A DNA stretch of 64,000 bases from Gibbula magus (taxonomy: Eukaryota > Mollusca > Gastropoda > Trochida > Trochidae). The notes below the pieces were generated by a model. It had not been told where the DNA came from. It saw nothing but the letters and a program-made list of their open reading frames with translations, and did not search any database. Of the stretch, positions 1 through 45,480 are shown one piece after another. The number at the start of each line of letters is the position of its first letter. Positions within the stretch are counted from its first letter, which is position 1. The stretch is from the NCBI GenBank assembly GCA_936450465.1, contig OW388291.1, positions 80,241,436 to 80,305,435 of the forward strand, read 5' to 3'. The translations under genes were made by a program, and so were the position numbers.

Positions 1-1770
1 AAAAATAAAAGTGTGATAAGTGTGTGTATCTCATGAATGTATGTATGTATGTATGAAGGCCCTGGAACCTGGATATGGAACACTCCGGGTACTGAATGTC
101 AAGGTCATGAATGACTCCTAGCGAACCGAATGGCCACTGCATGACGATGATTTGAGACAAAATGCCGTAGTACAGTCGGAGAAATGATATGTAGCAGCAG
201 AGCTACAGATAAGCTGCGTATTTGCGTAAATTACGCATTAAATTTAGTAAAAACCCAATTCCTCTAAGTGCTATTGCGTAAAAATACGCTTACATTTTCG
301 TAAATACTCAATTAAACCGATGTCTAATGAGTACACAAAGTAATGTCAAAGATTGACATTCGTACTATGGTAATCGGTTTCAGTAACTGAAATCTGAAAA
401 CCGATCGAGACTGGTATTACAGGGCTGTTATATTATCTCAGCAGTTCTCTGCAACCACTCAAACTTGCTTTTATCAACTGGGTATGGAAGTACCTATAGT
501 CGCGCATCTGACGTTCCTCTGCGTTCAAAAAACTACCAAGAAGTAGTTTGCGCTGGCCTACCAAGCAACCAGTTATATTCGCCACCATACCATTCGATAA
601 AACCGACCAGTCTGGCTGTCTTGTTACTGTTTCAGCGAAAAATAAATCCTGTTTGAGTTGTTTTTAACATTATCTATGGTTAAGCATGGCCTTGGGACAT
701 GTCCGATATGGCTACTTTGAACAAATATGCAAAATCTTAAGCAATGAATGAGAGGTTAAATATTTTCACATGTTACATTATTCAACCTGCAAGTCTTTAG
801 AATCAATTCTCATATTACAGTATAGATCGATTATCTATTATGAATAACAGATGAATCAGCATTTAAAGATGTTCAACAAACCTTGTCTCTGAACACTCCC
901 AGTTACAGAAGTGCATTGCCATGTAGCTTCTGTGGTCATTTTCAGTAACAGTGTCACACATGTGCATTGGAATATTTAAATTTATCTATAGGAATAGGGT
1001 CATTTTTTTTTTATTGTAACTAATCGAAATAGACTTTGTTTTATGAAAACATATTTGTCTACAATATATTTGAAATGAAAATGGTATATCAGTAGTACTC
1101 AGTCAAGCTTTGGAGTTATATCACTTTGGACAAAATTGTGACCATATCTTAGTTTTCTAAACATACCATTAAAATAGTATGGTGAACTTTTTTTCTTTCG
1201 TTATATGGATTTGTATATTAAATTCTATGGTTATTTAAAGTTTCGGGTCACTGTTATAGGTTTTGAATTTTCAAACCTCCTTATTCCACAATTCCTAGAA
1301 CTTTATAGAGAAATTTTCCTCATACATGTATACTTTTTTGTTTTTAAACCTTATTCATCAATATGGGTAAGCCTTTATTTCATTGATACTGTCATTTATA
1401 CTCATATATACTCTTTAAATTGAGATCAAAATAAGAAACAATTATTACATATTTTAAAAATTATAATTTTGTAAGACAGAGACAAAAAGTAATGGTTGCG
1501 GCGCCACCTTGTATAATTATTTCAATGGTTAGGTACCTCAGTTTTGTACATTGTCTTTGTCTTATGACCAATTTATATGAAGATTTAATGGATTGTACCT
1601 AGTGTGTGAAACCTGCTTTATGTTTTGTCATTTCGACCGTTAATGCAATATTAGTAAAATACCCAATTGATTTGATTGAGCTGCGTACAATTTATTTGGT
1701 TACTGAAAAGAAATGTTGGATACTCAATTAAGGTGGACGCAAGCGCGTACATAACTCAATCAACCAAAAA
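1..1770. other. Gene-free AT-rich stretch with diverged repeat fragments
   Basis: No exon-like open frame with plausible splice sites was recognised. Two segments, about 190-325 and 1650-1800, share short blocks in the same order (TTAGTAAAA, ACCCAATT, GCGTA, ATACTCAATTAA) and so look like diverged copies of one dispersed repeat. The first also carries a short inverted match (AGAGCTACAGAT) to 1775-1787. The family is not identified. Confidence 0.35.
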
Positions 1771-1773
1771 CTC

Positions 1774-1847
1774 ATCTGTAGCTCTGTGTAGGTGTTGTAA
1801 TATGTGTTAACATCTGTAGTTTCACTGGGAGGTTCGAATCTGCCGCT
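1774..1847 (+). repeat. tRNA-like SINE head fragment
   Basis: The segment has a TGTAGCTCTG A-box-like motif at 1777-1786 and a GGTTCGAATC B-box motif at 1831-1840. The spacing is close to that of a tRNA internal promoter. A clean cloverleaf cannot be folded by eye, so a tRNA-derived SINE head is more likely than a working tRNA gene. The segment sits at the edge of the diverged repeat at 1650-1800, which may be part of the same element. Confidence 0.4.
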
Positions 1848-2214
1848 TCATAGTTGCTGTCAACATTGCTTGAATTAATAAACGATTTTAAAAGGTGAGT
1901 TTTCGCTGATATTCGTGAGCGTGGAAATTGGCTTCAAACTGAGGAGGTAGCGATATTTCTTGTAGCATACCTTTTGAAATAATGGTCGGATTGTGACCAT
2001 TTATAGCTCATTTTGTAGGGAAATCGTTCAACTTTCGTATCGTAGTCATTGGCTGTGCCATAAAAATTGTTTGTGATGCGAAATATGACTTTGAATGAGC
2101 ACGGGTTGGTTTCGTCGTTACATCCCTTTCCTTTTATATAGCAATAGGGTAGGGTCCATATAAGTATAGGTCTTTCAAACGCTGTTTCAAAGCGATACAC
2201 GCCCCTGTGTTGGA

Positions 2215-3198
2215 ACCCACGCGGACTTTAAATTGGTGATCATGTAAAAGTTAGATATGAAATGAGGCATACGACATCGCAAACTAAATTCAAATTTATG
2301 ATGTCATGCTTCCATGTAGATCGAACGCTTTTTTCTTTTCTAAATCGAAAAAGATAGAGTAAGACACGTCAGGTTGTTCGTTAATTAATGCATCACAAAT
2401 ATTCTAAACTAACAGGGGTGATCAGTGGTACTGCATTGTTTGCGGAAGCCACATTGCATATCAGTAAGTAATTTAGTTCTAAGTATATAACAAGACAATC
2501 ATTGATCATCCGTTTCATAGGTTTACATAGACAACCTGTTAAGACTATAGGGCGGTAGTTGGAAGGATCTGTATGATCTTCTCCGAGTTTTGGAATAGGC
2601 ACAATAACAGCATATTGTGCCAAGAAGATGGAAATTCCCCCGTTCCCCATATATGGTTAAATGCCTCGAGAAGAACCTCAAAGCAAGGTTCTGGACAATG
2701 TTTAGAAGTTGTTAACGGATTGCACCAGGACCCTTTGCTATAGTGTATCATGAGCTTTCAAACAGTGCGGTTTTAAGCTCTGCCAAGAAGTGTTCATTTA
2801 AAGTTAAGTGCTTGTTTTTCCTGTACCTTTTGGTACTTTTGGAAATCAGAGACATTATTGACAGATGAAGAATTCTTAGAAATTGTTTCAGCCAACTTAT
2901 TGGCAATTTCAGATTATGATGTGAGAATGTCATCATTGACCATAAGATGCTTTATTGTAGATTCAGAACCTTTGCCTTTAATTTTACTGATCATATTCCA
3001 GACTTTGCTTACAGGTGCGTATTCTGGATTTGATCTACGAGTCATAGCCCGATAGCGTTTTTGTTGATATACTGATGATGATCTTCAAGATGAGTTTCTT
3101 GAAGGCAAACAGCTTGGGGATTGTACTTTGAGACTAGCAACAGCCCAGTTCATTAATTTGCCCCTAAAGCCTCGACAATTCCACTGGAGAATCGCCAT
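2215..3198 (-). pseudogene. Broken ORF2 (endonuclease/reverse transcriptase) of a non-LTR retrotransposon
   Basis: Read on the minus strand from the ATG at 3198, the first residues are MAILQWNCRGFRGK, the usual start of an AP-endonuclease domain in I/Jockey-type LINEs. Most of the endonuclease is absent. The sequence passes quickly into the linker before the RT domain and then to RT blocks: FNHIWGTGEFPSSWHN near 2665, VIVPIPKLG and SNYRPIVLTGCL near 2545-2600, QCGFRKQ near 2445, and FFDLEK (motif A, with a catalytic-type Asp) near 2340. The frame is broken several times by indels and stops, so it cannot make an active enzyme. Similarity ends near 2215, before the YVDD block, so the copy is also 3'-truncated. 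Known function of the family: nicking target DNA and copying element RNA into it. The clade is inferred from motifs alone. Confidence 0.75.
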
Positions 3199-3240
3199 AG
3201 ATGCGAGAATAAAGCCTCATGATGGAGGTTTTACTCACAA

Positions 3241-3349
3241 GAACTCGATACCGTAATTAAAACGTAGGTAATATTTTTACACCCTTTATTACATAGAGTA
3301 ATATAGGGTGTATTTGTTTTACCTAAGTTTTAATTACGGTATCGAGTTC
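3241..3349. mobile_element. Palindromic MITE between the LINE ORF remnants
   Basis: The two halves are near-perfect inverted repeats of about 54 bp. The left end starts GAACTCGATACCGTAATTAA and the right end is its reverse complement, with a short AT-rich centre. A 9-bp direct repeat GGTTTTACT lies just outside, at 3227-3235 and 3354-3362, separated from the palindrome by 5 and 4 bases. If this is the target duplication, 9 bp would fit a Mutator-like origin. There is no coding capacity. It sits between the ORF1 and ORF2 remnants of the LINE and may have inserted into that copy. Confidence 0.65.
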
Positions 3350-3459
3350 CTATGGTTTTACTTGGGAAAGTCGATCGTCCAAGGACTAACCTCATCAGCA
3401 GTTCTTGGGCGATATGGTCGGTGATGTCCCGTTTGATGCGTCCACCTAATAAGGCTCAA

Positions 3460-4100
3460 GGTTAAAGCTATCTAGACTGTTGTAAACCTTGATCGCACTC
3501 CTTTGGCCTTAGAATTGGTTAGACTTTTTTTGTTTCGAGTTAAGTGAAGATTTGGAGTTTGATTGCCTTGAGTTTTGATGGATTTTTGGCTTTGATTGCC
3601 CTTTGGAGATACTTTAGAATTTGAAACTGTCGGCTTGACATACGCTCTAAGGGACAGGAGAGGGAATGTCATGGTACCTATTGTGGAGGATGTAGTATTA
3701 CGAACTGTGTGTTGAGTTGAAGAATCACTCACTCAATGTCAGAGCATTAAGGGGCATTTGCTGAAGTTACCAAGAATGAGTGTGAAGGTTTAGGACCCTC
3801 AAGAACCAGGCGTTTTGCTTAGGGAAAGAAGATATTGTGTGTGAATTTGAGAATAGTAGACCTCTGTTGCCCCTTTAGTCATTCCTTGGAGGAAGCCATG
3901 TGTTCGTCAGAACAGGTGGCACATTTTGGAAACTCCTTGCAGGCCTATTATGGATGGCTTTCATCTTCGGGTTTGGACGAGGATAAACACGCTTATTTGC
4001 CCTGCAAGAGTTGCTTCCATGGCCAGCAAGCGTTGCTTCCATGGCCAAACTTCAGACATCGGCAGCACGGAGGGGGTTAGGGATGTAGATTTCATCTGTT
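3460..4100 (-). pseudogene. ORF1 (gag-like) remnant of the same LINE
   Basis: This lies immediately upstream, in element orientation, of the ORF2 remnant. On the minus strand the frame fragments show a zinc-knuckle-like block: FGHGSNAC near 4050, then KCATCSDEH followed by a broken CCHC-type spacing near 3920-3890. Next comes a FPK/EARRLVLE-like stretch near 3840-3800 and a Ser/Thr/Lys-rich tail encoded at 3732-3472. Frameshifts and stops interrupt every frame. In I/Jockey-type elements ORF1 encodes an RNA-binding nucleocapsid-like protein. The assignment rests on the zinc-knuckle pattern and on position. Confidence 0.5.
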
Positions 4101-5030
4101 TTTGGAGTTTGTGGAAGAGAAAAGCTTAGCAGATGCTACCTATTGATGATTTCGACATTCAATTCATAATGTGTCTTCACAATGTGAAGACTGATGCAAG
4201 ACTTAACTGAATCCATTCTTCCTGAAGAATTATCGACAGTAAATTGGTTTTATATTATGTAAAATGAAATGTCATTCATAACAGTATGTTCTGACCTTTA
4301 AGTTCTTCAGAAGGGCAATGTCACCTGTAGATGTGGAAAGAAAACTGTGCAAATAGTATAAGCAGGTAGCACCCAGTTGGTCAATTCTCAGTGGTTTCTC
4401 TCTGAAGGCATTTGTACATTTCTCAAAGTAATCAGCAAAATATTAAACACTCGGGAAACTTCTTACTTTCACTGAAGTTTTGGAATTTGAATTCCATTTT
4501 TAAGAATAGAATGCCGAATTAAATTTGATAGTTTTTGGTTGGTCAAGGAAACTTCCATCTGGCAGGCATCAATCAAATGTTGGTATATTTTTCTCCTTAT
4601 GGTCGAAGACCTGAGGCAGCTTCAGAGGAGTCCAATTGTAACTAAATTATCTTTCCTTTGAATCTTCAAATCAGTGGGACTCTTTTCCACACCATAAATG
4701 ATGTAGTGAGTAAGCAGCAAACTGATTGGTATATTCAAAGGAAAGTTAAATCCTTAAATTAAATTCTATTGGACCAAACTTATTTTTGACACTGGTCCTT
4801 TGAGACACTCCAGATACGTATTTAGCACGTCCTCCACATCATAATTAGACGGAGTCAGCCATCACTCAATTCTGTTTCCATGGCTTCTCTTTACAACGGG
4901 GTCAATCAAACATCATAACCTCTCAAGTTACAGCGCCACTGAGAGCATCTTTGGATATAAGGCACTCTACAAATTTACTACAATTATAAGAAAAAAGAAC
5001 AAAGTCTGATGTTGGTAAAGAGGTAAGACT
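4101..5030. other. Intergenic, nothing recognised
   Basis: No coding exon, tRNA-like motif or clear repeat was found between the LINE remnant and the probable end of the alpha-actinin transcript. Confidence 0.5.
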
Positions 5031-5036
5031 TTTATT
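5031..5036 (-). terminator. Candidate polyadenylation signal AATAAA of alpha-actinin
   Basis: TTTATT on the plus strand reads AATAAA on the minus strand, about 1.5 kb beyond the stop codon. It is followed within 25 nt by a pyrimidine-rich stretch. An ATTAAA candidate lies nearer, around 5361. Which one is used cannot be told from sequence. Confidence 0.35.
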
Positions 5037-6572
5037 GGGTATTAACTAATGTCGTCAGTAGACATGAGGAAGCGATGCAGAGATAGAGAGACGACTACAG
5101 GTCCTCAAGCTGGTGTCTAACGGCCGTGGACTGGTTGTCGAGCCACGTCCTGGACACTCAGGATCGCAGCCTTCGTCCAACCAGCCTCACCATGCACGAA
5201 GTGTGCTTAATTTTGATTGCATTTTCTTCATTGTTACAAAATGTATCTACAAAATCAGATAATAGCTCAGTTTTGATTAATAAAACCTTAGTCAGTGCAT
5301 GGATTAATGTACATGTCTGTATAAAAGATTAGTAATATATTTGTTAATGAAATGGCTCAGCTTTAATATATGCAATACTGCATTTTAAAATATATGGCTC
5401 GTGGTAATGTAATACATAGAGTATCTATAAAGAAAATATCTTTAAATCACATTTATGATAGTTATGCTTGGAAGATCACGAGGGGCCAACAGAGGAACAT
5501 GAGTTACATCTGATAAATCATGAATACAATAATAAGCCTGCTCAGCTTACTCACTCGCTAGGCCTTGGGTCTGTACTGCAAAGTTATGATAAATACACGC
5601 ATACTGGATAAAAGCAACTCTCAATCCTCTGATCGAGAAATCAGTCATTTAGCACAGTATGCCAACCAAACTTTAAATAATATCTATGTAACTAGATACA
5701 GCTCATGTTTAAAATATTACATCAACATCCCCACAAAGAAATGGGTTGGCAGACACCAGGCCAGAATTGCCAGTAAAACCACATGTCCAATCGGTAAACC
5801 AGAAACTTGAAGTACTCTTACAGCAAACCATACACTGGCGATGATGCACATATTATACACATACTCACCCTCCCACCCCGGCACAGTTTCCCCGCCCCCC
5901 ACCCGGCCCATCCCACTAGATCTCGTGGCAGTGTTATCAGACAGACACTCACAAAAATACTTGCTAGATCTAAGTGTCTATGTTGGTAGTATAGTATAGT
6001 AATACCGCCCACGGTCTGTTCACGACGCAGGGACCGACCGCACTGACCACAGAACATCAAACAAAGCCACTACACCATCTCAACCTGAATATTGCCTCAA
6101 TAGTCATGCTCACAAAAATATCAGATGGGTATGCATAGCATTCAAGGTGATGTGTAAAAATTTCAGCTTTTTGTGTAAAAATATAAGCCATGATTCATCC
6201 AGGAAGCATAGTCCAATATGCAGCATAGGCCAGGGTCAAGGAACCTCGGACAGCCTCTAGCGAGGGCTGCGGGTCCCTGTGAACTACCTGTCTATAGGTG
6301 TACGTATGTACATAAGTCAGCACACTCACTGCTTCACTGAAAGATTGGGGCCTACTACTGTACTGTGGTTAACCAGGACCGTCTGTGGCATGCAGAACTG
6401 AAGAGAACAGGGTTTGTCGCTGGCTGGTCAGAAGATGGCGTTAGTCACAACTACTGACACTGATCAAACTGAAACTGACACTCCTGACATACAAAAAAGG
6501 ATGGGCTAACTGCACACCACTGCCTGGCTATGCTGCACACTTAGAGAGAGCCTGGTCGCTCACATGCCAGGC
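5037..6572 (-). other. Probable 3'UTR of alpha-actinin
   Basis: The region between the stop codon (6573-6575) and the candidate AATAAA has no convincing coding frame. The length assumes that no later intron exists and that the distal signal is used. About 5860-5930 is C-rich on the plus strand, G-rich in the transcript. Confidence 0.35.
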
Positions 6573-39709
<33,137 letters not shown>

Positions 39710-39837
39710 TTTTGTGGCTCCTCTCTACTCCCCGCTTACTAAGGTGCTGAAAGAATTATAAACGGCAATTTTGATGTGCTTTACTTGGGCAGCATGTATC
39801 TTTACAGGGAACACCGCCCGCCAGCCGAGTAAGATAG

Positions 39838-39863
39838 TCACGTGACGATGAGCTCCGGAAGTG
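39838..39863 (-). promoter_or_regulatory. Probable TATA-less core promoter of alpha-actinin
   Basis: A palindromic E-box TCACGTGA (39838-39845) and an ETS-type site CCGGAAGTG (39855-39863) sit 130-155 bp upstream of the ATG, next to a GC-rich patch (CCGCCCGCCAGCC at about 39816). Such pairs are common in TATA-less metazoan promoters. The TSS itself is not visible. Confidence 0.5.
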
Positions 39864-39869
39864 AATGCC

Positions 39870-42800
39870 TGTGCTTTCTTTCGTCAGAGTTCCGTGTCAA
39901 AGGTCAGATCCGAGGGAGGTGTGACCACTGATCTAACAAGGTACAGTTGTCACAGAGGAATGTTCACTGAAAGACAAAACAAACATCGATTATATATCTA
40001 CACTTGACGCATAATCCATTCACTGTGGCTTTTAGATCTGTCACTGACTCAACTCGATACCGCTTGCGACAAATAACCACACTTCTCTTAGCTAGGTGTA
40101 ACCTATCTAAATGTCACAAGCTCTCTACAGATATAGTTGATTTGAAAATCTAAAATTATTACATCATGACAATGAGGAGAAAATCCTATTTGAAAGCTCG
40201 ATCTTAGGTCTTCAATCTTATACCTGACACAGCTCTCCGAATGACAAACGCACTTAGTCTGAATTTGCAAAATATTACCTGGCCACTAAATGTCGGTGCT
40301 TATATCTGTTATCAATACAATAGACCGCCTTGTGATCAGTGTTCAGTTATACACCCGCGTCATTTCCTTCCACGGCGTGAGTGAAATACATGGAATCTAT
40401 TACTGGTGATGATAGTTTCTATTTCATGATCCGCGATCAGCTGATATGTGGACACTTTAACTTATTTATAGATCGGGCATGTCTTTTGTAAGAAAACGGG
40501 AGTAAAACACCAGCGGGACGAAATTGATTGAATATTACATATGTATATATATCTCTATATATATATACATGACGGTGAGCATCATCATCGTTCAAGTCAT
40601 GTACACGCACATGAGTTGTATATTGATAATGCACTGTACACATATACTAAATATGGAGTAAACAGGACACTGTTTCTAATCGATTTACTTTATAATATAA
40701 CTTTATATTAGTTTCAGGTTTATTCTAATATAGAAAGACGTAAGTTGTTCACACAGTATGACGACTTTTTGATAAATTTGTGAACTCAGTAAAGTATTAG
40801 TAAACGCCATGACCAATAAACCATTTCCACGATACCTGCTCCTCCTGCATATCCATAAGATATAAAGTCTATGAGATAACAGATAGGTCCATTACGGCGA
40901 GTTTGTGTTCATTAATACTTCATCTATTCCAAATTTACCCCAATTCTGGATAATATCAAGTTCAATTTCGGATATTTTCTGATGATTGACGTATTTTGAT
41001 CTTACGAATTGTATATATATCTGACATGAACGATAGAATATACGACTTGGTTCAGTAACAAGTCGAGTCTGCCTCACCCTTCCAGATCCCGGTCCTACTA
41101 ATCACTCCCCAATAGTCTGACCTTTATCCGACGGTGCTGTCCGAAACTGACCACTGGCCGAATGTGAACTGCCCTCTCTACTGAGGAGAGCAAGTTTATA
41201 CCCCGAGAGCTTGACCAGGAGCGGGTATCGGGTTCCACCACAGACCGCCAGATGGTCCACTGTACGGTAGCGCGTGGTTATCTAACTACACGTGTGTGTG
41301 TGTGTGTTGGTATTAGTTTAACCACACGTGCTGAGGTTTAACCTGTGTAATAAACATGCCGTGTACATGCGATAAGCGTGCAGTAAGTAGTGCATGCATC
41401 ATTAACGATTGAAATGCAAACATTAGTATAGGAGCGTCGTTAAAATTAAACAATATAAACAATGGTAAGTGTTAGCTATTGATGTAGAAAGAGCCGGGGA
41501 ATGGGGTATTTATCAGAGTAAATTTGTAAAATGGTAGAAATCTACATTGCAATAAATATTTTCATTCAGTTTAAGACAATGTAATGTCAAAAAAGTGCTT
41601 TTATGAAAAGTTACCATCGTTTTTCAAGGAACCACAGATGGTAAATAGATATCGTAAATGACGCTATTATAATCAAGCTGTGTACCCAACTGCTAATACC
41701 TATAAGTAATATTGGTGTCTTTATTTATTATGATTTATAGTTATTAATGCAGTCTATCAAGTTTGACAGTGCCCCTATCATACACAATTGATTGTTCGTG
41801 TCTATGATCTATCACTATACAGTAATATAGTCATTCCTATATGTATTCACACAGGATAACACGTAGTTCGAGAACGTTAAATATAGCTCCATATTAATTT
41901 TGATATGATAACGCCTATTACTTTAATTGGCATCAAATATATGAGTGCAAGGAAACACATTTTACTTTTTAAGAGATTGTGTTTACCTATTGAAAATGTC
42001 CAGGGTAAATAAAACTACTGTATTTCTGGGCACATGTAACCACATTATCACGGTAGCTTATAAAACTTCGTAGTTAATGCAACAGCATAACACTGTCAAC
42101 ATTTGCAAGTGTCAGTACGCTAATCTTCCTGTAACAATACGTTATCCAGTTACCTTCTAAACATTTCACTCCACATATATAACTATATGTACATGCACAC
42201 GGAAGCAATTTAATGAAGGTTTGCCATGTTTAAGCTTGTTTTCTACTAAGATTACATTTAATACAACTGACCTTTATTTAAATGAGGATCGGTCGTACTG
42301 ATTTAAATCTAAATATGGTTTTGTTTCGTTATCTGGCAGTTATTTTCCAGTTGATATTACTTTTTATGGATTTTCTAATAACACAACTTTATCAATCATT
42401 ATCGATGTTTTATATCTTTGCAATACTTTAGTTAGTTGATGAGAATAGAGAGTAATGGTTTGATGGTGGTCAGTATTGTTTATTTCGTGAGATGCAGACA
42501 TAACGAGGACAGGCCTACATTTTATGAGTATAGTCAGAAACAAGACTTGCTCATAGAGGATCTAGTACTAGACTGTATACGGAGCTCAACTAACTACTCC
42601 CCCATGTCATGTTCCCTTTATCAAACATCTAACGGTTTTATAGATATATAGGAACATGTCAATAATGTAATGTGACTTTATTGAAATATTACGATCTTCG
42701 ACGGTGGTTCGTCTGCTATCAAAGACAATCCAACAAATTCTGATTATACGAAAAAGTACCGAAACGTCGCTATAAAACGTGAATTACAAATTGATGATAT

Positions 42801-43078
42801 ACAGCTTCAAGAATGAACCTTAACCTTTTTCATATCAATAAGGAAATCCATTTAACTTTTATCCTTTTGTCACTTGAGCTGATATATCGTATAGTTAAGG
42901 AAAACCCTTCAACCAGACAGAGTCCTTGCAAAATAAATGATAGAATACGATGCAGTAGTTTCTTTATAACGTTCGAATCGTTCGACATGAATGTATTTGG
43001 GAAGGACAACTATATGTGTATATCAAGTCTTCGAAGGACGTTTAGAAGTGGCATACATAAGAACGGGAAGAATGTTTG
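39870..43078. other. Upstream region, nothing coding recognised
   Basis: AT-rich with a short (TG)n run near 41291 and an (AT)-rich stretch at 40540-40575. No exon or known repeat was recognised. Confidence 0.5.
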
Positions 43079-45480
43079 GGTAATAACGTCTCGAATGTGA
43101 CTAGACACGATATTTCGAAGCAAAAACTCACTCCTTCATATCAACTCACTCCTTTATATAAACTCACTCCTGCATATATACTCACTCCTTCATATAAACT
43201 CACTTCTTCATATATACCCTCTCCTTCATACAAACTCACTCCTTCATATAAACTCACTCCTGCATATATACTCACTCCTTCATATAAACTCACTCCTGCA
43301 TATATACTCACTCCTTCATATAAACTCACTCCTGCATATATACTCACTCCATATATACTCACTTCTTCATATAAACTCACTCCTTCATATAAACTCACTC
43401 CTTCATATATACTCACTTCTTCATATAAACTCACTCCTGCATATATACTCACTCCTTCATATAAACTCACTCCTGCATATATACTCACTCCATATATACT
43501 CATTCCTTCATATAAACTGACTCCTTCATATAAACTCACTCCTTCATATAAACTCACTCCTTCATATAAACTCACTCCTTCATATAAACTCACTCCTTCA
43601 TATAAACTCACTCCTTCATATAAACTCACTCCTTCATATAAACTCAGTCTTGCATATATACTCACTCCATTTATACTCACTTCTTCATATAAACTCACTC
43701 CTGCATATAAACTCACTCCTGCATATATACTCACTCCATATATACTCACTTCTTTATATAAACTCACTCCTGCATATATACTCACTCCTTCATATAAACT
43801 CACTCTTCATATAAACACACTCCTTCATATAAACTCACTCCTTCATATAAACTCACTCCTGCATATAAACTCACTCCTTCATATAAACTCACTCCTTCAT
43901 ATAAACTCACTCCTGCATATAAACTCACTCCTGCATATATACTCACTCCATATATACTCACTTCTTCATATAAACTCACTCCTTCATATAAAGTCACTCC
44001 TTCATATAAACTCAGTCCTGCATATATACTCACTCCATTTATACTCACTTCTTCATATAAACTCACTCCTGCATATAAACTCACTCCTGCATATATACTC
44101 ACTCCATATATACTCACTTCTTCATATAAACTCACTCCTTCATATAAAGTCACTCCTTCATATAAACTCACTCCTTCATATAAACTCACTCCTTCATATA
44201 AACTCACTCCAGCATATAAACTCACTCCTGCATATATACTCACTCCTTCATATAAACTCACTCCTTCATATAAACTCGCTCCTTCATAAATACTCACTCC
44301 TTCATATATACTCACTCCTTCATATAAACTCACTACTGCATATATATTCACTCCTTCCTATAAACTCACTCCTGCATATATACTCACTCCTTCATATATA
44401 CCCACTCCTGCATATATACTCACTCCTTCATATATACTCTCTCCTTCATATAAACTCACTCCTGCATATATACTCACTCCTTCATATATACTCACTCCTG
44501 TATATATACTCCTGCATATATACTCACTCCTTCATATAAACTCACTCCTTCATATAAACTCACTCCTGCATATATACTCACTCCTTCATATAAACTCACT
44601 TCTTCATATGAACTCACTCCTTCATATAAACTCACTCCTGCATATATACTCACTTCATATAAACTCACTCCTGCATATATATTCACCCCTACATATATAC
44701 TCACTCCTTCATATAAACTCACTCCTGCATATATACCCACTCCTTCATATAAACTCACTTCTTCATATAAACTCACTCCTGCATATATACTCACTCCTGC
44801 ATATATACTCACTCCATATATATTCTCACTTCATATAAACTCACTTCTGCATATATACTCACTCCTTCATATAAACTCACTCCTTCATATAAACTCACTC
44901 CATATATACTCACTTCTTCATATAAACTCACTCCTTCATATAAACTCACCTCTGCATATATATTCACTCCTTCATATAAACTCACTGCTGCATATATACC
45001 CACTCCTTCATATAAACTCACTCCTTCATATAAACTCACTCCTGCATATATACTCACTCCATCATTTAAACTCACTCCTTCATATTAACTCACTCATATA
45101 TACTCGCTCATTCATAAATGCTCACTCCATATATACTCACTCCTTCATATATACTCACTCATTCATATATACTTACTCCTTCATATATACTCACTCCTGC
45201 ATATATATTCATTCATTTATATATACTCACTCCATATATACTCACTCCTGCATATATACTCACTCATTCATAAATGCTCACTCCATATATACTCACACCT
45301 GCATATATACTCACTCCTTCATATATACTCACTCCTGCATATATACTCACTCCTGCATATATATTCACTCCTGCATATACCCACTCCTTCATATATACTC
45401 ATCATAGTCCTTCATCACGAAGGAGTGAGTATATATAACCCGAAACGTCGTGTCTTTTCACATTAAAGAAGTTGTTATCC
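43079..45480. mobile_element. 2.4-kb inverted-repeat element filled with a tandem array
   Basis: The outer ends are 43079-43117 and the reverse complement of 45441-45480; they match at about 31 of 39 positions with one gap. The shared core is AATGTGA..AGACACGA..TTTCG. The right end CGAAACGTCGTGTC and AAAGAAGTTGTTATCC also occurs in the hairpin elements at 50981-51050, 58304-58469 and 58591-58782. An imperfect 9-bp direct repeat (AGAATGTTT / AGAACGTCT) lies close to the two ends and may be a decayed target duplication. The interior is the satellite listed separately. Confidence 0.6.
43127..45400. repeat. 18/15-bp satellite array, roughly 125 units
   Basis: Units are CTCACTCCTTCATATAAA, CTCACTCCTGCATATATA and the 15-bp CTCACTCCATATATA. 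Longer blocks recur: for example the segment starting CTCAGTC at 43643 returns at 44011, so higher-order copies exist. Because most unit lengths are multiples of three without stops, both strands stay open for hundreds of codons. This is an effect of the repeat, not a gene. One unit in inverted orientation (GAAGGAGTGAGTATATATA, 45419-45437) closes the right side. Confidence 0.95.

Noticed and set aside
41180..41200. TATAAA followed by a TCAGT initiator on the minus strand as an alternative actinin promoter
   Set aside because: The spacing is about 18 bp, too short for a TATA-initiator pair, and no exon with a donor was found downstream.
43076..44539. 487-codon open frame with LTPSYK/LLHINS-type repeats as a secreted or repeat protein gene
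   Set aside because: Both strands are open across the same region because the units are 18 or 15 bp without stop codons, the plus frame switches register midway through an indel, and the array is bounded by mobile-element termini. There is no promoter, signal peptide or splice context.
43141..45075. Minus-strand frames with YEGVSLYEGVS repeats
   Set aside because: Complementary reading of the same satellite, broken into four pieces by indels. It is not a gene.
43127..45400. CRISPR array
   Set aside because: The repeats are contiguous with no unique spacers, in a eukaryotic genome, with no cas genes.
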